A DNA stretch of 54,088 bases, taken from NCBI GenBank assembly GCA_046541805.1, contig JBKHCM010000004.1, positions 1 through 54,088 on the forward strand, written 5' to 3'. Below the pieces are notes generated by a model. The model saw only the letters and a program-made list of their open reading frames with translations. It was not told the DNA's origin and searched no databases. Position 1 is the first letter of the stretch. Every line of letters starts with the position of its first letter. A program made the position numbers and the translations under genes. Positions 10,031-18,588 of the stretch are shown piece after piece. Source of the DNA: JAAAPF01 sp046541805 (GTDB lineage Bacteria > Pseudomonadota > Alphaproteobacteria > Geminicoccales > Geminicoccaceae).

Positions 10031-10341
10031 CACCGCGCCTCGCGCTGTGGTGGCGCGGACACGAGCGGGTTCGACCGCGGACTGACACCTCCAAGCATAG
10101 CCTCAACGCTCCTCTTCAACCTGTTGGCAATGGGCGGCTTTCCCAAACGCCCCCGGGCGTGCCGAAGCTGTGTCCCGCGTGCAACAGATGGGCGCGAATG
10201 AGACAGCAACCGCTGCGGCGCGGCTTGTGACCCGCGTCGCCGTTCAGCATAACCCAGCCGTCCGGTGAGGTCGCGGCCGCCACATGGACGCTCAGCTCGC
10301 GGGTCCGTGGCCGCGGACCGAGTGCAACCATGGAGTGCCCG
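10031..10341. other. Duplicated intergenic region before porin 2
   Basis: Exact repeat of 8511-8821, including the candidate promoter TTGTGA-N17-CATAAC at 10225-10253. No gene is seen. Confidence 0.5.
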
Positions 10342-11427
10342 ATGAAGAAACGGCTTCTCGGAACGACCGCGCTCGTCGGCGCCGTCGCCTTCACCAGCGC
10401 CGCCACCGCGCAGAGCGTCGAGGTCGGCGGCGCTCTCGACGTCTCCATCAGCGGCTCGACCAACTTCGGTGTCGAATACACCGACGAGGACTTCGATTTC
10501 GGCGTCGACGATGGCGAGCCGAACGGCCGCGAGTTCTTCTTCAACCAGGACCACGAGATCGTCTTCCAGGCCGACGGCGTCGGCGACGCGACCGGCACCC
10601 GCTACGGCGTCAACCTCGAGCTCGAGGCCCAGGACGGCGACGGCGCCGGCTTCGACGAGGCGTGGACCTACATCTCCGGCAACTGGGGTGAGTTCCGTCT
10701 GGGCGACGACGACGCCGCCACCGACCAGCTGCTGATCACCTCCGCCTTCGTCGCGGCCGGCACCGGCGCCGTCGACGGCAACCAGCGCACCGTCCCGGGC
10801 CATCAGATCGAGGACTCGGGCGAGGCCACGAAGATCCTCTACTTCACGCCGGAGGTGGCGGGCTTCCAGGGTGGCGTCTCCTACGCCATCAAGGGTGACG
10901 ACCGCGGTGAGGAGCCGGTGTTCGGCAGCGGCGCTGATTTCGACCCGACTACCGGCAATCTGATCGACAGCAACACGTCCGATCACATCGACCTCGCCGC
11001 CAACTGGCAGGGCTCCTTCGGCGGCGCCGATGTCGGCGTCTACGGCGGTGCCACCTTCTTCTCGATCGACGCGCTCGACGAGAACGCGACGAACTACCAG
11101 TTCGGCGGCTACGGCGAGCTCTTCGGCATCGGCCTCGCCGGCTCGATCGGCTTCGAGGACGAGGATCTCGAGGCCCTCGACGGGCGCGACCTGTTCTGGA
11201 ACATCGGCGCCGGCGGCGACTTTGCGGGCGTCGACCTGTCGTTCAACTTCCACCAGGACGACTTCGAGGACGCCGATCTGGAGACCCAGGAGCAGTACAT
11301 CGTCAGCGCCTCGGTGCCGCTGCTGCCCGGTGTCTCCCTCGGCGGCGACGTCGCCTATGTCAGCGACTACGAGGGTGGCGACGAGGACGGCGTGAACGCC
11401 CTGTTGCAGCTCGACACCAGCTTCTGA
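10342..11427 (+). CDS. Outer-membrane porin, copy 2
   Basis: 361 residues, with the same signal peptide, strand pattern and C-terminal Phe as copy 1. Against copy 1 it carries these changes: I74V, E76Q, D81G, S91N, A93E, T100D, T106E, T135A, S141T, G143A, D147N, T153G, N155Q, A161E and S162A. Only three codons differ silently. The rest of the gene, about 800 bases, is identical. The altered segment lies where the constriction loop and neighbouring surface loops of such porins are expected, so the two pores may differ in charge and selectivity (inference). Each copy has its own promoter region and terminator. Confidence 0.88.
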   Translation: MKKRLLGTTALVGAVAFTSAATAQSVEVGGALDVSISGSTNFGVEYTDEDFDFGVDDGEPNGREFFFNQDHEIVFQADGVGDATGTRYGVNLELEAQDGDGAGFDEAWTYISGNWGEFRLGDDDAATDQLLITSAFVAAGTGAVDGNQRTVPGHQIEDSGEATKILYFTPEVAGFQGGVSYAIKGDDRGEEPVFGSGADFDPTTGNLIDSNTSDHIDLAANWQGSFGGADVGVYGGATFFSIDALDENATNYQFGGYGELFGIGLAGSIGFEDEDLEALDGRDLFWNIGAGGDFAGVDLSFNFHQDDFEDADLETQEQYIVSASVPLLPGVSLGGDVAYVSDYEGGDEDGVNALLQLDTSF

Positions 11428-11460
11428 CCGCTCGAACGGGTTTCTTTCTCGCGGGATCGG

Positions 11461-11484
11461 ACGGCGGGCCCCCGGGCCCGCCGT
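11461..11484 (+). terminator. Terminator of porin 2
   Basis: Same 11-bp stem as after porin 1; the loop has C instead of A. A T-rich tail follows. Confidence 0.7.
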
Positions 11485-11593
11485 CTTCGTTCGTGGCCAA
11501 GCCCTCGCCGGGCGTAGCCCAAGACGATACCGACCCAAGCGTCGGTTGACTGCGCCACCGCGGTCGCCGATCAGGGCGGTGCAAAGGTGGAGC

Positions 11594-12157
11594 ATGCGCG
11601 ACGTCGTCCTCTTGATCGCGGTGGTGGTACTCGGCGCGGCGGTCGCGCCGGCGCGCGCGGACGGGCCGTGGCGGCTGGGCACGCCGCTCGAGGCGCCGGG
11701 CGGCGTCGACGCGGCCGGGGCGAGCCTCTCCTTCACGCCGCGCCTGCCGGGCGTCTTCGACCTCGACTCCGCTCGGGTCACGCTCAACTACGCCCCCTTC
11801 GAGATGGAGGCGGAGGGCCTCGGCGCCCACACCGGTCGCGCCGACGGGTTCGCGGTGGGCGGCGCCCTCGCCGTGGACCAGCTCGTCGTCGAGGGTGCGC
11901 TCGCGCGCGCGAGCTCGAGCCTGGTCGAGCGCGAGCGGCTGGACGCCGCGGTGAGCTTCGGCGGCTTCACCACACGCATGCACCTGCAGGACATCGAGCC
12001 GGCCGGCACCGGCGCCGGCTCGACCGGCTTCGGCATCGGCGCCGACCTCGAGGCCGCGCCCGGCCTGTCGCTCGGGGCGGGGCTGAATTTCGCCGAGGAC
12101 ACCGACGGCGACGACGCCGACACCTCGGGCGTGCTGCGCTTTCGCATGCGCTTTTGA
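11594..12157 (+). CDS. Small exported beta-rich protein, probably outer membrane
   Basis: 187 residues of no family I can name. The N-terminus MRDVVLLIAVVVLGAAVAPA is a clear signal peptide, cleaved near ARA-DG. The mature part alternates hydrophobic and polar residues in strand-length segments (FAVGGALAVDQLVVEGALAR, SLGAGLNFAEDT) and ends RFRMRF. This C-terminal aromatic signature belongs to beta-barrel proteins. With about 160 mature residues it could form a barrel of 8-10 strands, perhaps a reduced relative of the porins just upstream. AGGTGGAG stands 2 bases before ATG 11594, which is preferred over the in-frame ATG 11546 that lacks a signal peptide. Confidence 0.65.
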   Translation: MRDVVLLIAVVVLGAAVAPARADGPWRLGTPLEAPGGVDAAGASLSFTPRLPGVFDLDSARVTLNYAPFEMEAEGLGAHTGRADGFAVGGALAVDQLVVEGALARASSSLVERERLDAAVSFGGFTTRMHLQDIEPAGTGAGSTGFGIGADLEAAPGLSLGAGLNFAEDTDGDDADTSGVLRFRMRF

Positions 12158-12260
12158 GCCCGCGCGCGGGCGCGCGGCGCGGACGGCATCGCTTCGCTCT
12201 TGCGGCGGGGGTCCCCGGCGCGTACTTCACGCGGCGGTCCCAGCAACCGTTTAAGGCTCG

Positions 12261-12791
12261 ATGTCGCCTCGTCCCTTCCGCGCCGCCGCGCTCGTCTGCG
12301 TCACCTTGCTGCTCGCCGCCTGCGGGGTCGAGACGCAGGCGCCCGACGTCCCCCGCCGTGACCAGCAGGACGCCCGCACCCGCGAGCGCTACGGGACGCT
12401 CTTCGGCCCGGACGCGCTCACCTTCTCCACCAACCCGGATCGCAACCGCGGCGATGGCGGCGGCGGCGGCGGCATCGGCGTCAACGCCTTTCTGTGGCGG
12501 GCATCGCTCGACACCCTCGACTTCATCCCGCTGGCCTCGGCCGATCCGTTCGGCGGGGTGATCATCACCGAGTGGTACCGCCCGCCCGACAGCGACGGCG
12601 AGCGCTTCAAGCTCAACGTCTACATCACCGACACCCAGCTCCGCGCCGACGCGCTCAACGTCGCGGTGTTCCGCGAGGTCGAGGACGGCAACGGCGGCTG
12701 GCGCAACGCGCCGGTCGACGCGGCGACCGCCCGCGACCTCGAGAACACGATTTTGACGCGCGCCCGCGAGCTGCGCATCAACGCCGGCTGA
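12261..12791 (+). CDS. DUF3576-family lipoprotein
   Basis: 176 residues with a lipoprotein signal (LLLAAC, modified Cys near residue 21). The DUF3576 core reads GIGVNAFLWRASLDTLDFIP then ADPFGGVIITEWY. The family is nearly confined to alphaproteobacteria, where it characteristically lies directly before leuS, as here. Function is unknown; an envelope-maintenance role is plausible since lptE follows two genes later. A Gly-run (GGGGGGIG) marks the linker between the lipidated tail and the domain. The stop is 20 bases before leuS, so the genes are probably cotranscribed. Confidence 0.85.
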   Translation: MSPRPFRAAALVCVTLLLAACGVETQAPDVPRRDQQDARTRERYGTLFGPDALTFSTNPDRNRGDGGGGGGIGVNAFLWRASLDTLDFIPLASADPFGGVIITEWYRPPDSDGERFKLNVYITDTQLRADALNVAVFREVEDGNGGWRNAPVDAATARDLENTILTRARELRINAG

Positions 12792-12811
12792 GGCGAGCGG
12801 AGACCGCATCC

Positions 12812-15367
12812 ATGGCGCGTTACGCCGTACGCGAGACCGAGGCCAAGTGGCAGCGGGTCTGGGAGGAGCGCGGCACCTTTCACGCCCGCCACGACCCGGA
12901 CCGCCCCAAGGCCTACGTCCTCGAGATGTTCCCCTATCCGTCGGGGCGCATCCACATGGGCCATGTCCGCAACTACACGCTCGGCGACGTGGTCGCCCGC
13001 TGGCGGCGGATGCAGGGCATGAACGTGCTCCACCCGATGGGCTGGGACGCCTTCGGCCTGCCCGCCGAGAACGCCGCGATGGAGCGCCGGGTCCACCCGC
13101 GCGGCTGGACCTACGCCAACATCGACGAGATGCGCGCCCAGATCAAGAGCCTCGGCTTCTCGCTCGACTGGAGCCGCGAGCTCGCCACCTGCGATCCCGA
13201 CTACGTCCACCAGCAGCAACAGCTCTTCCTCGACTTCTTTGATGCCGGCCTCGTCTACCGAAAGGAGAGCTGGGTCAACTGGGACCCGGTCGATCAGACC
13301 GTGCTCGCCAACGAGCAGGTGGAGGACGGCCGCGGCTGGCGCTCCGGCGCCGTCGTCGAGCGGCGCAAGCTGTCGCAGTGGTTCCTGCGCATCACCGCCT
13401 ACAGCGAGGACCTTCTTTCCGCCATCGATCGGCTCGAGCGCTGGCCCGAGAAGGTCCGGCTGATGCAGCAGAACTGGATCGGCAAGAGCCGCGGGGCGCG
13501 CATCCGCTTCGCGATCGAAGGCCGCGACGCCGCGCTCGAGGTCTTCACCACCCGGCCGGACACGCTCTTCGGCGCCAGCTTCATGGCGGTCGCCCCCGAC
13601 CATCCGCTGAGCGCCGAGCTCGCCGCCGCCAACCCGGAGCTGCAGGCCTTCGTCGACGACTGCGCCAAGGTCGGCACCAGCGAGGAGGCCATCGCCAAGG
13701 CCGAAAAGCGCGGCTTCGACACCGGCTTGGTCTGCCGGCACCCCTTCACCGGCGAGGACCTGCCGATCTACGTCGCCAACTTCGTGCTGATGGACTACGG
13801 CACCGGGGCGATCTTCGGCTGTCCGGCGCACGACCAGCGCGATCTGGACTTCGCGCGGCGCTACGGCCGGCCGGTGCGCCCGGTGGTCCTGCCGCCCGAC
13901 GCCGACCCGGACAGCTTCACCGTCGGCGACGAGGCCTATGTCGGCCCCGGCACGATCTACCGCTCGGACTTCCTCGACGGGCTCGAGGTGGAGGACGCCA
14001 AGGCCCGGGTGATCGCCCGGCTCGAGGAGATGGGCGTCGGCACCGGCGAGACGACCTATCGCCTGCGCGACTGGGGCATCTCGCGCCAGCGCTACTGGGG
14101 CTGTCCGATCCCGATGCTCTACACCGAGGACGGCGAGGTGGTGCCGGTGCCGCGCGACCAGCTGCCGGTGCTGCTGCCCGAGGACATCGACGTCGCGAGC
14201 CCGGGCAACCCGCTCGCCCGCCATCCCGACTGGGCGGAGGTGACGCTGCCGGACGGCCGCCGGGCCCGGCGCGAGACCGACACCATGGACACCTTCGTCG
14301 ACAGCTCCTGGTATTTCGCCCGCTTCTGCTCACCGGGCCTCCCGGACCGTCCGATCGACCAGGACGCGGTGGACTACTGGCTGCCGGTGGACCAGTATAT
14401 CGGCGGCGTCGAGCATGCGGTGCTGCATCTGCTCTACTCGCGCTTCTTTACCCGAGCGATGCGCGACTGCGGCCATCTGTCGATCGACGAGCCCTTCGCC
14501 GGCCTCTTTACCCAGGGCATGGTCACCCACCAGACCTACCGAAGCGCCGACGGGCGCTGGCTCTCGCCCGACGAGGTGCGCGAGGAGGAGGGCCGGTGGG
14601 TCGATCTCGCCGGCCGGCCGGTGACCGCCGGCCGGGTCGAGAAGATGTCGAAGTCGAAGAAGAACGTCATCGACCCGCAGGTCATCATCGAGAGCTACGG
14701 CGCCGACTGCGCGCGGCTGTTCATGCTCTCCGACAGCCCGCCCGAGCGCGACCTGGAGTGGACCGAGGCCGGCATCGAGGGGGCGTGGCGCTATCTCAAC
14801 CGCCTGTGGCGGCTTTACGACGCGCGCCTGGACGGGCTGGCGCCCGCGGGCACGCCGCCACCGCAGCCGCTCTCCGCGCCCGCGGCGGCGCTCGAGCGGC
14901 TGGTTCACGTCACCATCGACCGGGTGGGCGACGCGCTCGAGCGCTTTCGCTTCAACAAGGCGGTGGCGCAGGTGCGCGAGCTCACCAACGCGCTCGAGGA
15001 CTTCGACGTGGGCGATCCGGCCGCGCCGGCGCTCTTCCGCGAGGCGTTGGAGGTGACCGCGCGCCTGTTGGCGCCGATCACGCCGCATCTGGCCGAGGAG
15101 CTGTGGCAGCGGCTCGGCCACGACGGCCTCGTCGCCGACGCCCCTTGGCCCGTGGCCGATCCGGCGTGGCTCACGGCCGGCACGGTCACGGTGGCGGTGC
15201 AGGTCAACGGCAAGCGCCGCGCCGAGCTGGCGCTGCCGGCGGGCGCCGACGAGGCCGAGGCGCGCGCGGCCGCGCTCGCGCTCGACAACGTCCAGCGCGC
15301 GATGGGCGGCAAGCCGGCGCGCAAGGTCATCGTCGTGCCCGACCGCATCGTCAATGTCGTGGTCTAG
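12812..15367 (+). CDS. leuS: Leucyl-tRNA synthetase
   Basis: 851 residues, the full length for bacterial LeuRS. The class I signature HIGH appears as SGRIHMGHVRNYT near residue 50, and KMSKSKKN near 615. The editing (CP1) domain is present between them, including the T-rich stretch VFTTRPDTLFGASFMAVAPD. The anticodon-binding and C-terminal domains close the protein. It attaches leucine to tRNA-Leu and clears mischarged residues. The frame is open far upstream, but ATG 12812 starts the conserved N-terminus (MARYAVRETEAKWQ) and has GGAG at a suitable distance. Its end overlaps lptE by 14 bases. Confidence 0.97.
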   Translation: MARYAVRETEAKWQRVWEERGTFHARHDPDRPKAYVLEMFPYPSGRIHMGHVRNYTLGDVVARWRRMQGMNVLHPMGWDAFGLPAENAAMERRVHPRGWTYANIDEMRAQIKSLGFSLDWSRELATCDPDYVHQQQQLFLDFFDAGLVYRKESWVNWDPVDQTVLANEQVEDGRGWRSGAVVERRKLSQWFLRITAYSEDLLSAIDRLERWPEKVRLMQQNWIGKSRGARIRFAIEGRDAALEVFTTRPDTLFGASFMAVAPDHPLSAELAAANPELQAFVDDCAKVGTSEEAIAKAEKRGFDTGLVCRHPFTGEDLPIYVANFVLMDYGTGAIFGCPAHDQRDLDFARRYGRPVRPVVLPPDADPDSFTVGDEAYVGPGTIYRSDFLDGLEVEDAKARVIARLEEMGVGTGETTYRLRDWGISRQRYWGCPIPMLYTEDGEVVPVPRDQLPVLLPEDIDVASPGNPLARHPDWAEVTLPDGRRARRETDTMDTFVDSSWYFARFCSPGLPDRPIDQDAVDYWLPVDQYIGGVEHAVLHLLYSRFFTRAMRDCGHLSIDEPFAGLFTQGMVTHQTYRSADGRWLSPDEVREEEGRWVDLAGRPVTAGRVEKMSKSKKNVIDPQVIIESYGADCARLFMLSDSPPERDLEWTEAGIEGAWRYLNRLWRLYDARLDGLAPAGTPPPQPLSAPAAALERLVHVTIDRVGDALERFRFNKAVAQVRELTNALEDFDVGDPAAPALFREALEVTARLLAPITPHLAEELWQRLGHDGLVADAPWPVADPAWLTAGTVTVAVQVNGKRRAELALPAGADEAEARAAALALDNVQRAMGGKPARKVIVVPDRIVNVVV

Positions 15368-15857
15368 GCGCGGCTTGATCGCGGCGCTCGCGCCGGCGGC
15401 GGCCTGCGGCTTCGAGCCGGTCTACGCGCCGAGCGCCGAGGAGGGTTCGCTCGCCGACGCGCTCGCCGCGGTCGAGCTGCCGAGCGCGCAGAGCCGTTTC
15501 GGCTTCGCGCTGCGGCGGGCGCTCGAGCGCGAGTTCGACCCGACCGGGCGCGGCGCGGCCAAGCGCTACCGCCTCGAGACCCGGCTCAGGCGCACCGTCG
15601 AGGACCTCGCCATCCAGCTCGACGCCGTCGTCACCCGCCAGGACCTGACGGTGGCGGCGGTCTACGAGCTGATCGACGTCGCCGACGGGCGGGTGGTCGA
15701 CCGCGGCCGGGTCGAGCGCACCGCCAGTTTCAACATCCGCGGCGCTCCCTACAACGACCTCATCGCCGAGGAGGACGCCGATCGCCGCGTCGCCGAGGCC
15801 CTCGCGGTGGCGCTGCGCCAGCGGCTGGTGGCCCATTTCGAGCGGACCGCGGCGTGA
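15354..15857 (+). CDS. lptE: LPS-assembly lipoprotein LptE
   Basis: 167 residues. The signal ends in LAPAAAC with the lipidated Cys18, followed by GFEPVYAPS, the hallmark start of alphaproteobacterial LptE. The rest is an alternating beta/helix domain with the typical YRLETRLRRTVEDLAIQLDA segment. LptE plugs the LptD barrel in the outer membrane and helps insert lipopolysaccharide. It overlaps leuS by 14 bases and holA by 4, so translation of the three is coupled. Position and lipobox make the call secure even though the family diverges quickly. Confidence 0.88.
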   Translation: MSWSRRGLIAALAPAAACGFEPVYAPSAEEGSLADALAAVELPSAQSRFGFALRRALEREFDPTGRGAAKRYRLETRLRRTVEDLAIQLDAVVTRQDLTVAAVYELIDVADGRVVDRGRVERTASFNIRGAPYNDLIAEEDADRRVAEALAVALRQRLVAHFERTAA

Positions 15858-16870
15858 AGCTCGCCGCGCGCGAGGTCGAACGCTTCCTCAAGGCGCCACC
15901 GCCCAACGCCCATGTCGTCCTGCTCTACGGTCAGGACCAGGGGCTGATCCGCCAGCGGCGCGAGCGTCTGCTCGGCCATTGGGTCGACGACGCGACGGAC
16001 GCCATGGCGGTGATCGTGCTGACCGCCGAGGAGGTGCGCCAGGACCCGGCCCGCCTCGCCGACGAGACCCAGGCCTTCTCGATGCTCGGCGGCCGCCGCG
16101 CGATCCGCATCATCGACGCCGGCGACGCCGTCGCCGCGGCGCTCAAGGCCGTGCTGGGCTTCGCCGCGGTCGAGGCGCCGGTGGTGGTGGAGGCGCCGCG
16201 CGAGCTGCCGGCGAGTTCCGGCTTGCGCAAGCTCTGCGAGACGGACGCCCGCGCCGTCGCGATCCCCTGCTATCGCGCCGACGCCCGCGATCTGCCGCGG
16301 CTCGTGGCGCAGGGGCTCGCCGAGCGCGGGCTCGAGGCCGAGACGCCGGCGATCGACCACATCGCCGCGCATGCCGGCGCCGATCGCGCCGTGCTCGACC
16401 AGGAGCTGGACAAGCTCGCCCTCTATCTGGGCGAGGGCGCCGGTGAGGTCCGCTTCGAGGACGCGGCGCTCTGCATCGGCGACAGCTCGGCCTTGGAGCT
16501 CGACCAGCTCGTCCACGCCGCCGCGGCGGGCGAGACCGGCCGGGCGCTCGACCTGCTCGACCGCCTGCTCGCCGCCAAGCAGACGCCCGTGGGCATCGTC
16601 CGCGCGCTCACCAACCACTGGCGCCGGCTTTGGCGCCTGGCGCTCGAGGTCGAGCAGGGCGCGAGCGCCGAGGCCGTCGTCGAGGCCGCCAAGCCCAAGA
16701 TCTTCTTCCGCGCCAAGCCCGGCTTCAAGCGGGCGCTCCAGCGTCGGCGCGCCGGGCAGCTGCGGGCGGACCTCGCCGCGCTGGTCACCGCCGAGCGCGA
16801 CTGCAAGACGACGGGCAAGCCCGCCGAGCTGGTGGTGCGCCGCGTCGTCCTGCGCCTCGCCGCTGGCTGA
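15854..16870 (+). CDS. holA: DNA polymerase III subunit delta
   Basis: 338 residues of the clamp-loader delta subunit, which opens the beta sliding clamp. The N-terminus has the family's VVLLYGQDQGLIRQRRERLL, followed by the degenerate AAA+ domains and a C-terminal collar domain with LVHAAAAGETGRALDLLDRLL and GIVRALTNHWRRLWRL. As in other delta subunits no functional Walker A is present. The start is GTG in the GTGA overlap with the lptE stop. The order leuS-lptE-holA is conserved in alphaproteobacteria. It ends 6 bases from the convergent MetE-like gene. Confidence 0.93.
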   Translation: MKLAAREVERFLKAPPPNAHVVLLYGQDQGLIRQRRERLLGHWVDDATDAMAVIVLTAEEVRQDPARLADETQAFSMLGGRRAIRIIDAGDAVAAALKAVLGFAAVEAPVVVEAPRELPASSGLRKLCETDARAVAIPCYRADARDLPRLVAQGLAERGLEAETPAIDHIAAHAGADRAVLDQELDKLALYLGEGAGEVRFEDAALCIGDSSALELDQLVHAAAAGETGRALDLLDRLLAAKQTPVGIVRALTNHWRRLWRLALEVEQGASAEAVVEAAKPKIFFRAKPGFKRALQRRRAGQLRADLAALVTAERDCKTTGKPAELVVRRVVLRLAAG

Positions 16871-16876
16871 ACGGCC

Positions 16877-18022
16877 TCAGATCAGCCCCAGCTTCGCCGC
16901 CGCGAGCTCGGTACCGCGCACGCGTGCCTCGATCTTGGCGAAGGCGACGTCGCGGGCGGCGTCCGGTGAGCCGTGCCTGGGCTTCTCGTCGGTGCTGAAG
17001 GGCGAGAAGCCGCAGTCGTCGGTGGTGCCGAGCCGTTCGGTGGGGATGAACTCGGCGGCCTCGAGCACGGCGTCGCGGATCTCCTCGGGCGTCTCGACGC
17101 GCGGGTCCTGCGGGTTGGTGACGCCGATATGGCAGACCTGCGGCACGCCCGCGGCGTCCTCGCGGCGGTGGCGGCCGATGAGATCGTAGACCCGGCGGCG
17201 GTCCGGCTCGCTCGCGCACTGGATCAAGAAGTAGCCGGCGTCGAGCTCGAACAGTTGCGGCAGGAGATCGGCGTAGTCGACGTCGGCGCTGTGGGTGGCG
17301 TCGCCGTCGCCGCCGGGGCAGGTATGGACGCCGATGCGGCGGCGCTGCTCCGGCTCGAAGCGGTGCAGCAGCGCGTTGTTGAGCGCGATGAAGGCCGCCA
17401 GCATGCCGCGCCCGGTCCACGGGTTGTCGGGGTCGTCCTTGAGGGCGAGGCGACCCTCGGTGAAGTCGATCGAGACGTGGGCGGCGCCGGCGACGAACGA
17501 GCGGCGGATGTCGCGCTCGGCCTCGTCGACCAGATCGGCGTGGAACCGCGAGCGCGGATAGTCGTCGAGTTCGTGGTCGAGCGGATACAGCAGCGACAGC
17601 ATCGACGGTGCGATCACCGCCTGCTTCAGCGGCTTGGTCGCCAGCGGCGCGGAGCGCGCGAGCAGGCTGCCGGCGTAGGTGCGGTAGGCGAAGGGCCCGC
17701 GGGTCAGTCGCGGCAGCCGGCGGTGATGGCCGTCCTCGAAGATGGCGAAATACTGGCCTTCCGGGTCGAGGTTGTCGGCGAGGCCGGCGCCGCCGAGGGT
17801 GTCGACGAGCGGATAGGTGGCGAAGCTGGACGCGCGCTGCTCGCCGTCGCAGACGATCGGCGCGCCGGTCGCCTCCATCCGCTCGATGGTGTCGCGGCAG
17901 GCCTCGTCCTGGGCACGGTTCAAGGTGGCGCGGTCGATCCGCCCGGCCTCGAAGTCGGCGAGCGCCCGCTGCAGGTAGGAGGGGCGCGGGAGCGAGCCCA
18001 CCGGTTCGGTGCGCAGGGTCAT
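16877..18022 (-). CDS. MetE-like cobalamin-independent methyltransferase (single-domain)
   Basis: 381 residues, equal to the catalytic C-terminal barrel of MetE without its N-terminal half. Zinc ligands are visible: H233 and C235 in VHTCPGGDGD, a Glu in CASEPD (272), and C337 in TTDDCGFSPF. An Asp in SIDFTEG (186) fits the homocysteine site. Such short MetE relatives may use methyl donors other than methyl-tetrahydrofolate, so the substrate is open. ATG 18022 begins the conserved TEPVGSLPRP and has GGAG about 10 bases upstream. A longer frame upstream is composition-driven. It is read alone, with a long non-coding leader region. Confidence 0.82.
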   Translation of the reverse strand: MTLRTEPVGSLPRPSYLQRALADFEAGRIDRATLNRAQDEACRDTIERMEATGAPIVCDGEQRASSFATYPLVDTLGGAGLADNLDPEGQYFAIFEDGHHRRLPRLTRGPFAYRTYAGSLLARSAPLATKPLKQAVIAPSMLSLLYPLDHELDDYPRSRFHADLVDEAERDIRRSFVAGAAHVSIDFTEGRLALKDDPDNPWTGRGMLAAFIALNNALLHRFEPEQRRRIGVHTCPGGDGDATHSADVDYADLLPQLFELDAGYFLIQCASEPDRRRVYDLIGRHRREDAAGVPQVCHIGVTNPQDPRVETPEEIRDAVLEAAEFIPTERLGTTDDCGFSPFSTDEKPRHGSPDAARDVAFAKIEARVRGTELAAAKLGLI

Positions 18023-18588
18023 GGGTGACGGTCTCCGGTCGTGGATCGCGCCGCGGAGCAACGTCGCCACGCGGCACCGCGTTGCGCGTGGCGATCGCCG
18101 CCGGCGGTGCTTCGCTGCCGGCGCCGCCGACGGGCGAGACCGGGGCCGTGATCCGGGAGAGGATCGATGCTGCAAGCGGCACCGACCCGTGAGCCGGGCG
18201 TCGAGGACGGGGTCGAGCCCGGCCGGCTCGGCAACGAGCAGCAGCCTTGAGCCGGCATCGTCGGCGGCGGGCAGGGCGCCATCGCCCTCGGCGCGGGGCG
18301 CGGGGCGCGGGGCGAGATGTTCGAGCCGACCCGCCGAGCGGGCTTGTGGGGCCACCGCTTTCAGACCGCACCGGTTTGGGCACCATTCGCCGTTTTCGGC
18401 GTTGCCACCGAAGGCGCGCCGAGACGGGCGGCGGCACCGCTCGACGGGCTCGCCGAGGGGACTCACCCGGCGTGGAGCCGAGCGCGGCGACGCGTCCGGG
18501 CCGCGCCCGAGCGCGGCGGGGCACCTAAGAAGCGGTGACAGGCGGCTGCCGCGACTTAGGATTCGGCGCGCCGGGAAGAGGGGAAGCG
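18023..18588. other. 566-bp gene-free region between metE-like gene and permease pair
   Basis: Divergent spacer, very GC-rich, with a short GCGCGGG array at 18290-18313. On the minus strand, about 320-400 bases before the metE-like start, stem-forming pieces occur (for example TTCGG pairing with CCGAA around 18395-18412). They match no riboswitch class I could recall in detail. It should contain the promoters of both flanking genes. Confidence 0.4.

Larger units (their letters stand above)
9986..11505. repeat. Tandem duplication, copy B (1,520 bp)
   Basis: Second copy of the block at 8466-9985. It carries a 45-base stub of yggS, the intergenic region, porin 2 and its terminator. The near-total identity of flanks and of both gene ends points to a recent duplication or continuing homogenisation. 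Confidence 0.93.

Noticed and set aside
8510..10033. 507-codon minus-strand frame antisense to porin 1, and its twin at 10030-11787
   Set aside because: Only the first codons are a yggS stub; the rest is antisense to the porins and has no family features.
18023..18466. Cobalamin or SAM riboswitch before the MetE-like gene
   Set aside because: Searched by eye for the conserved B12 box and SAM core sequences; none was present in order.
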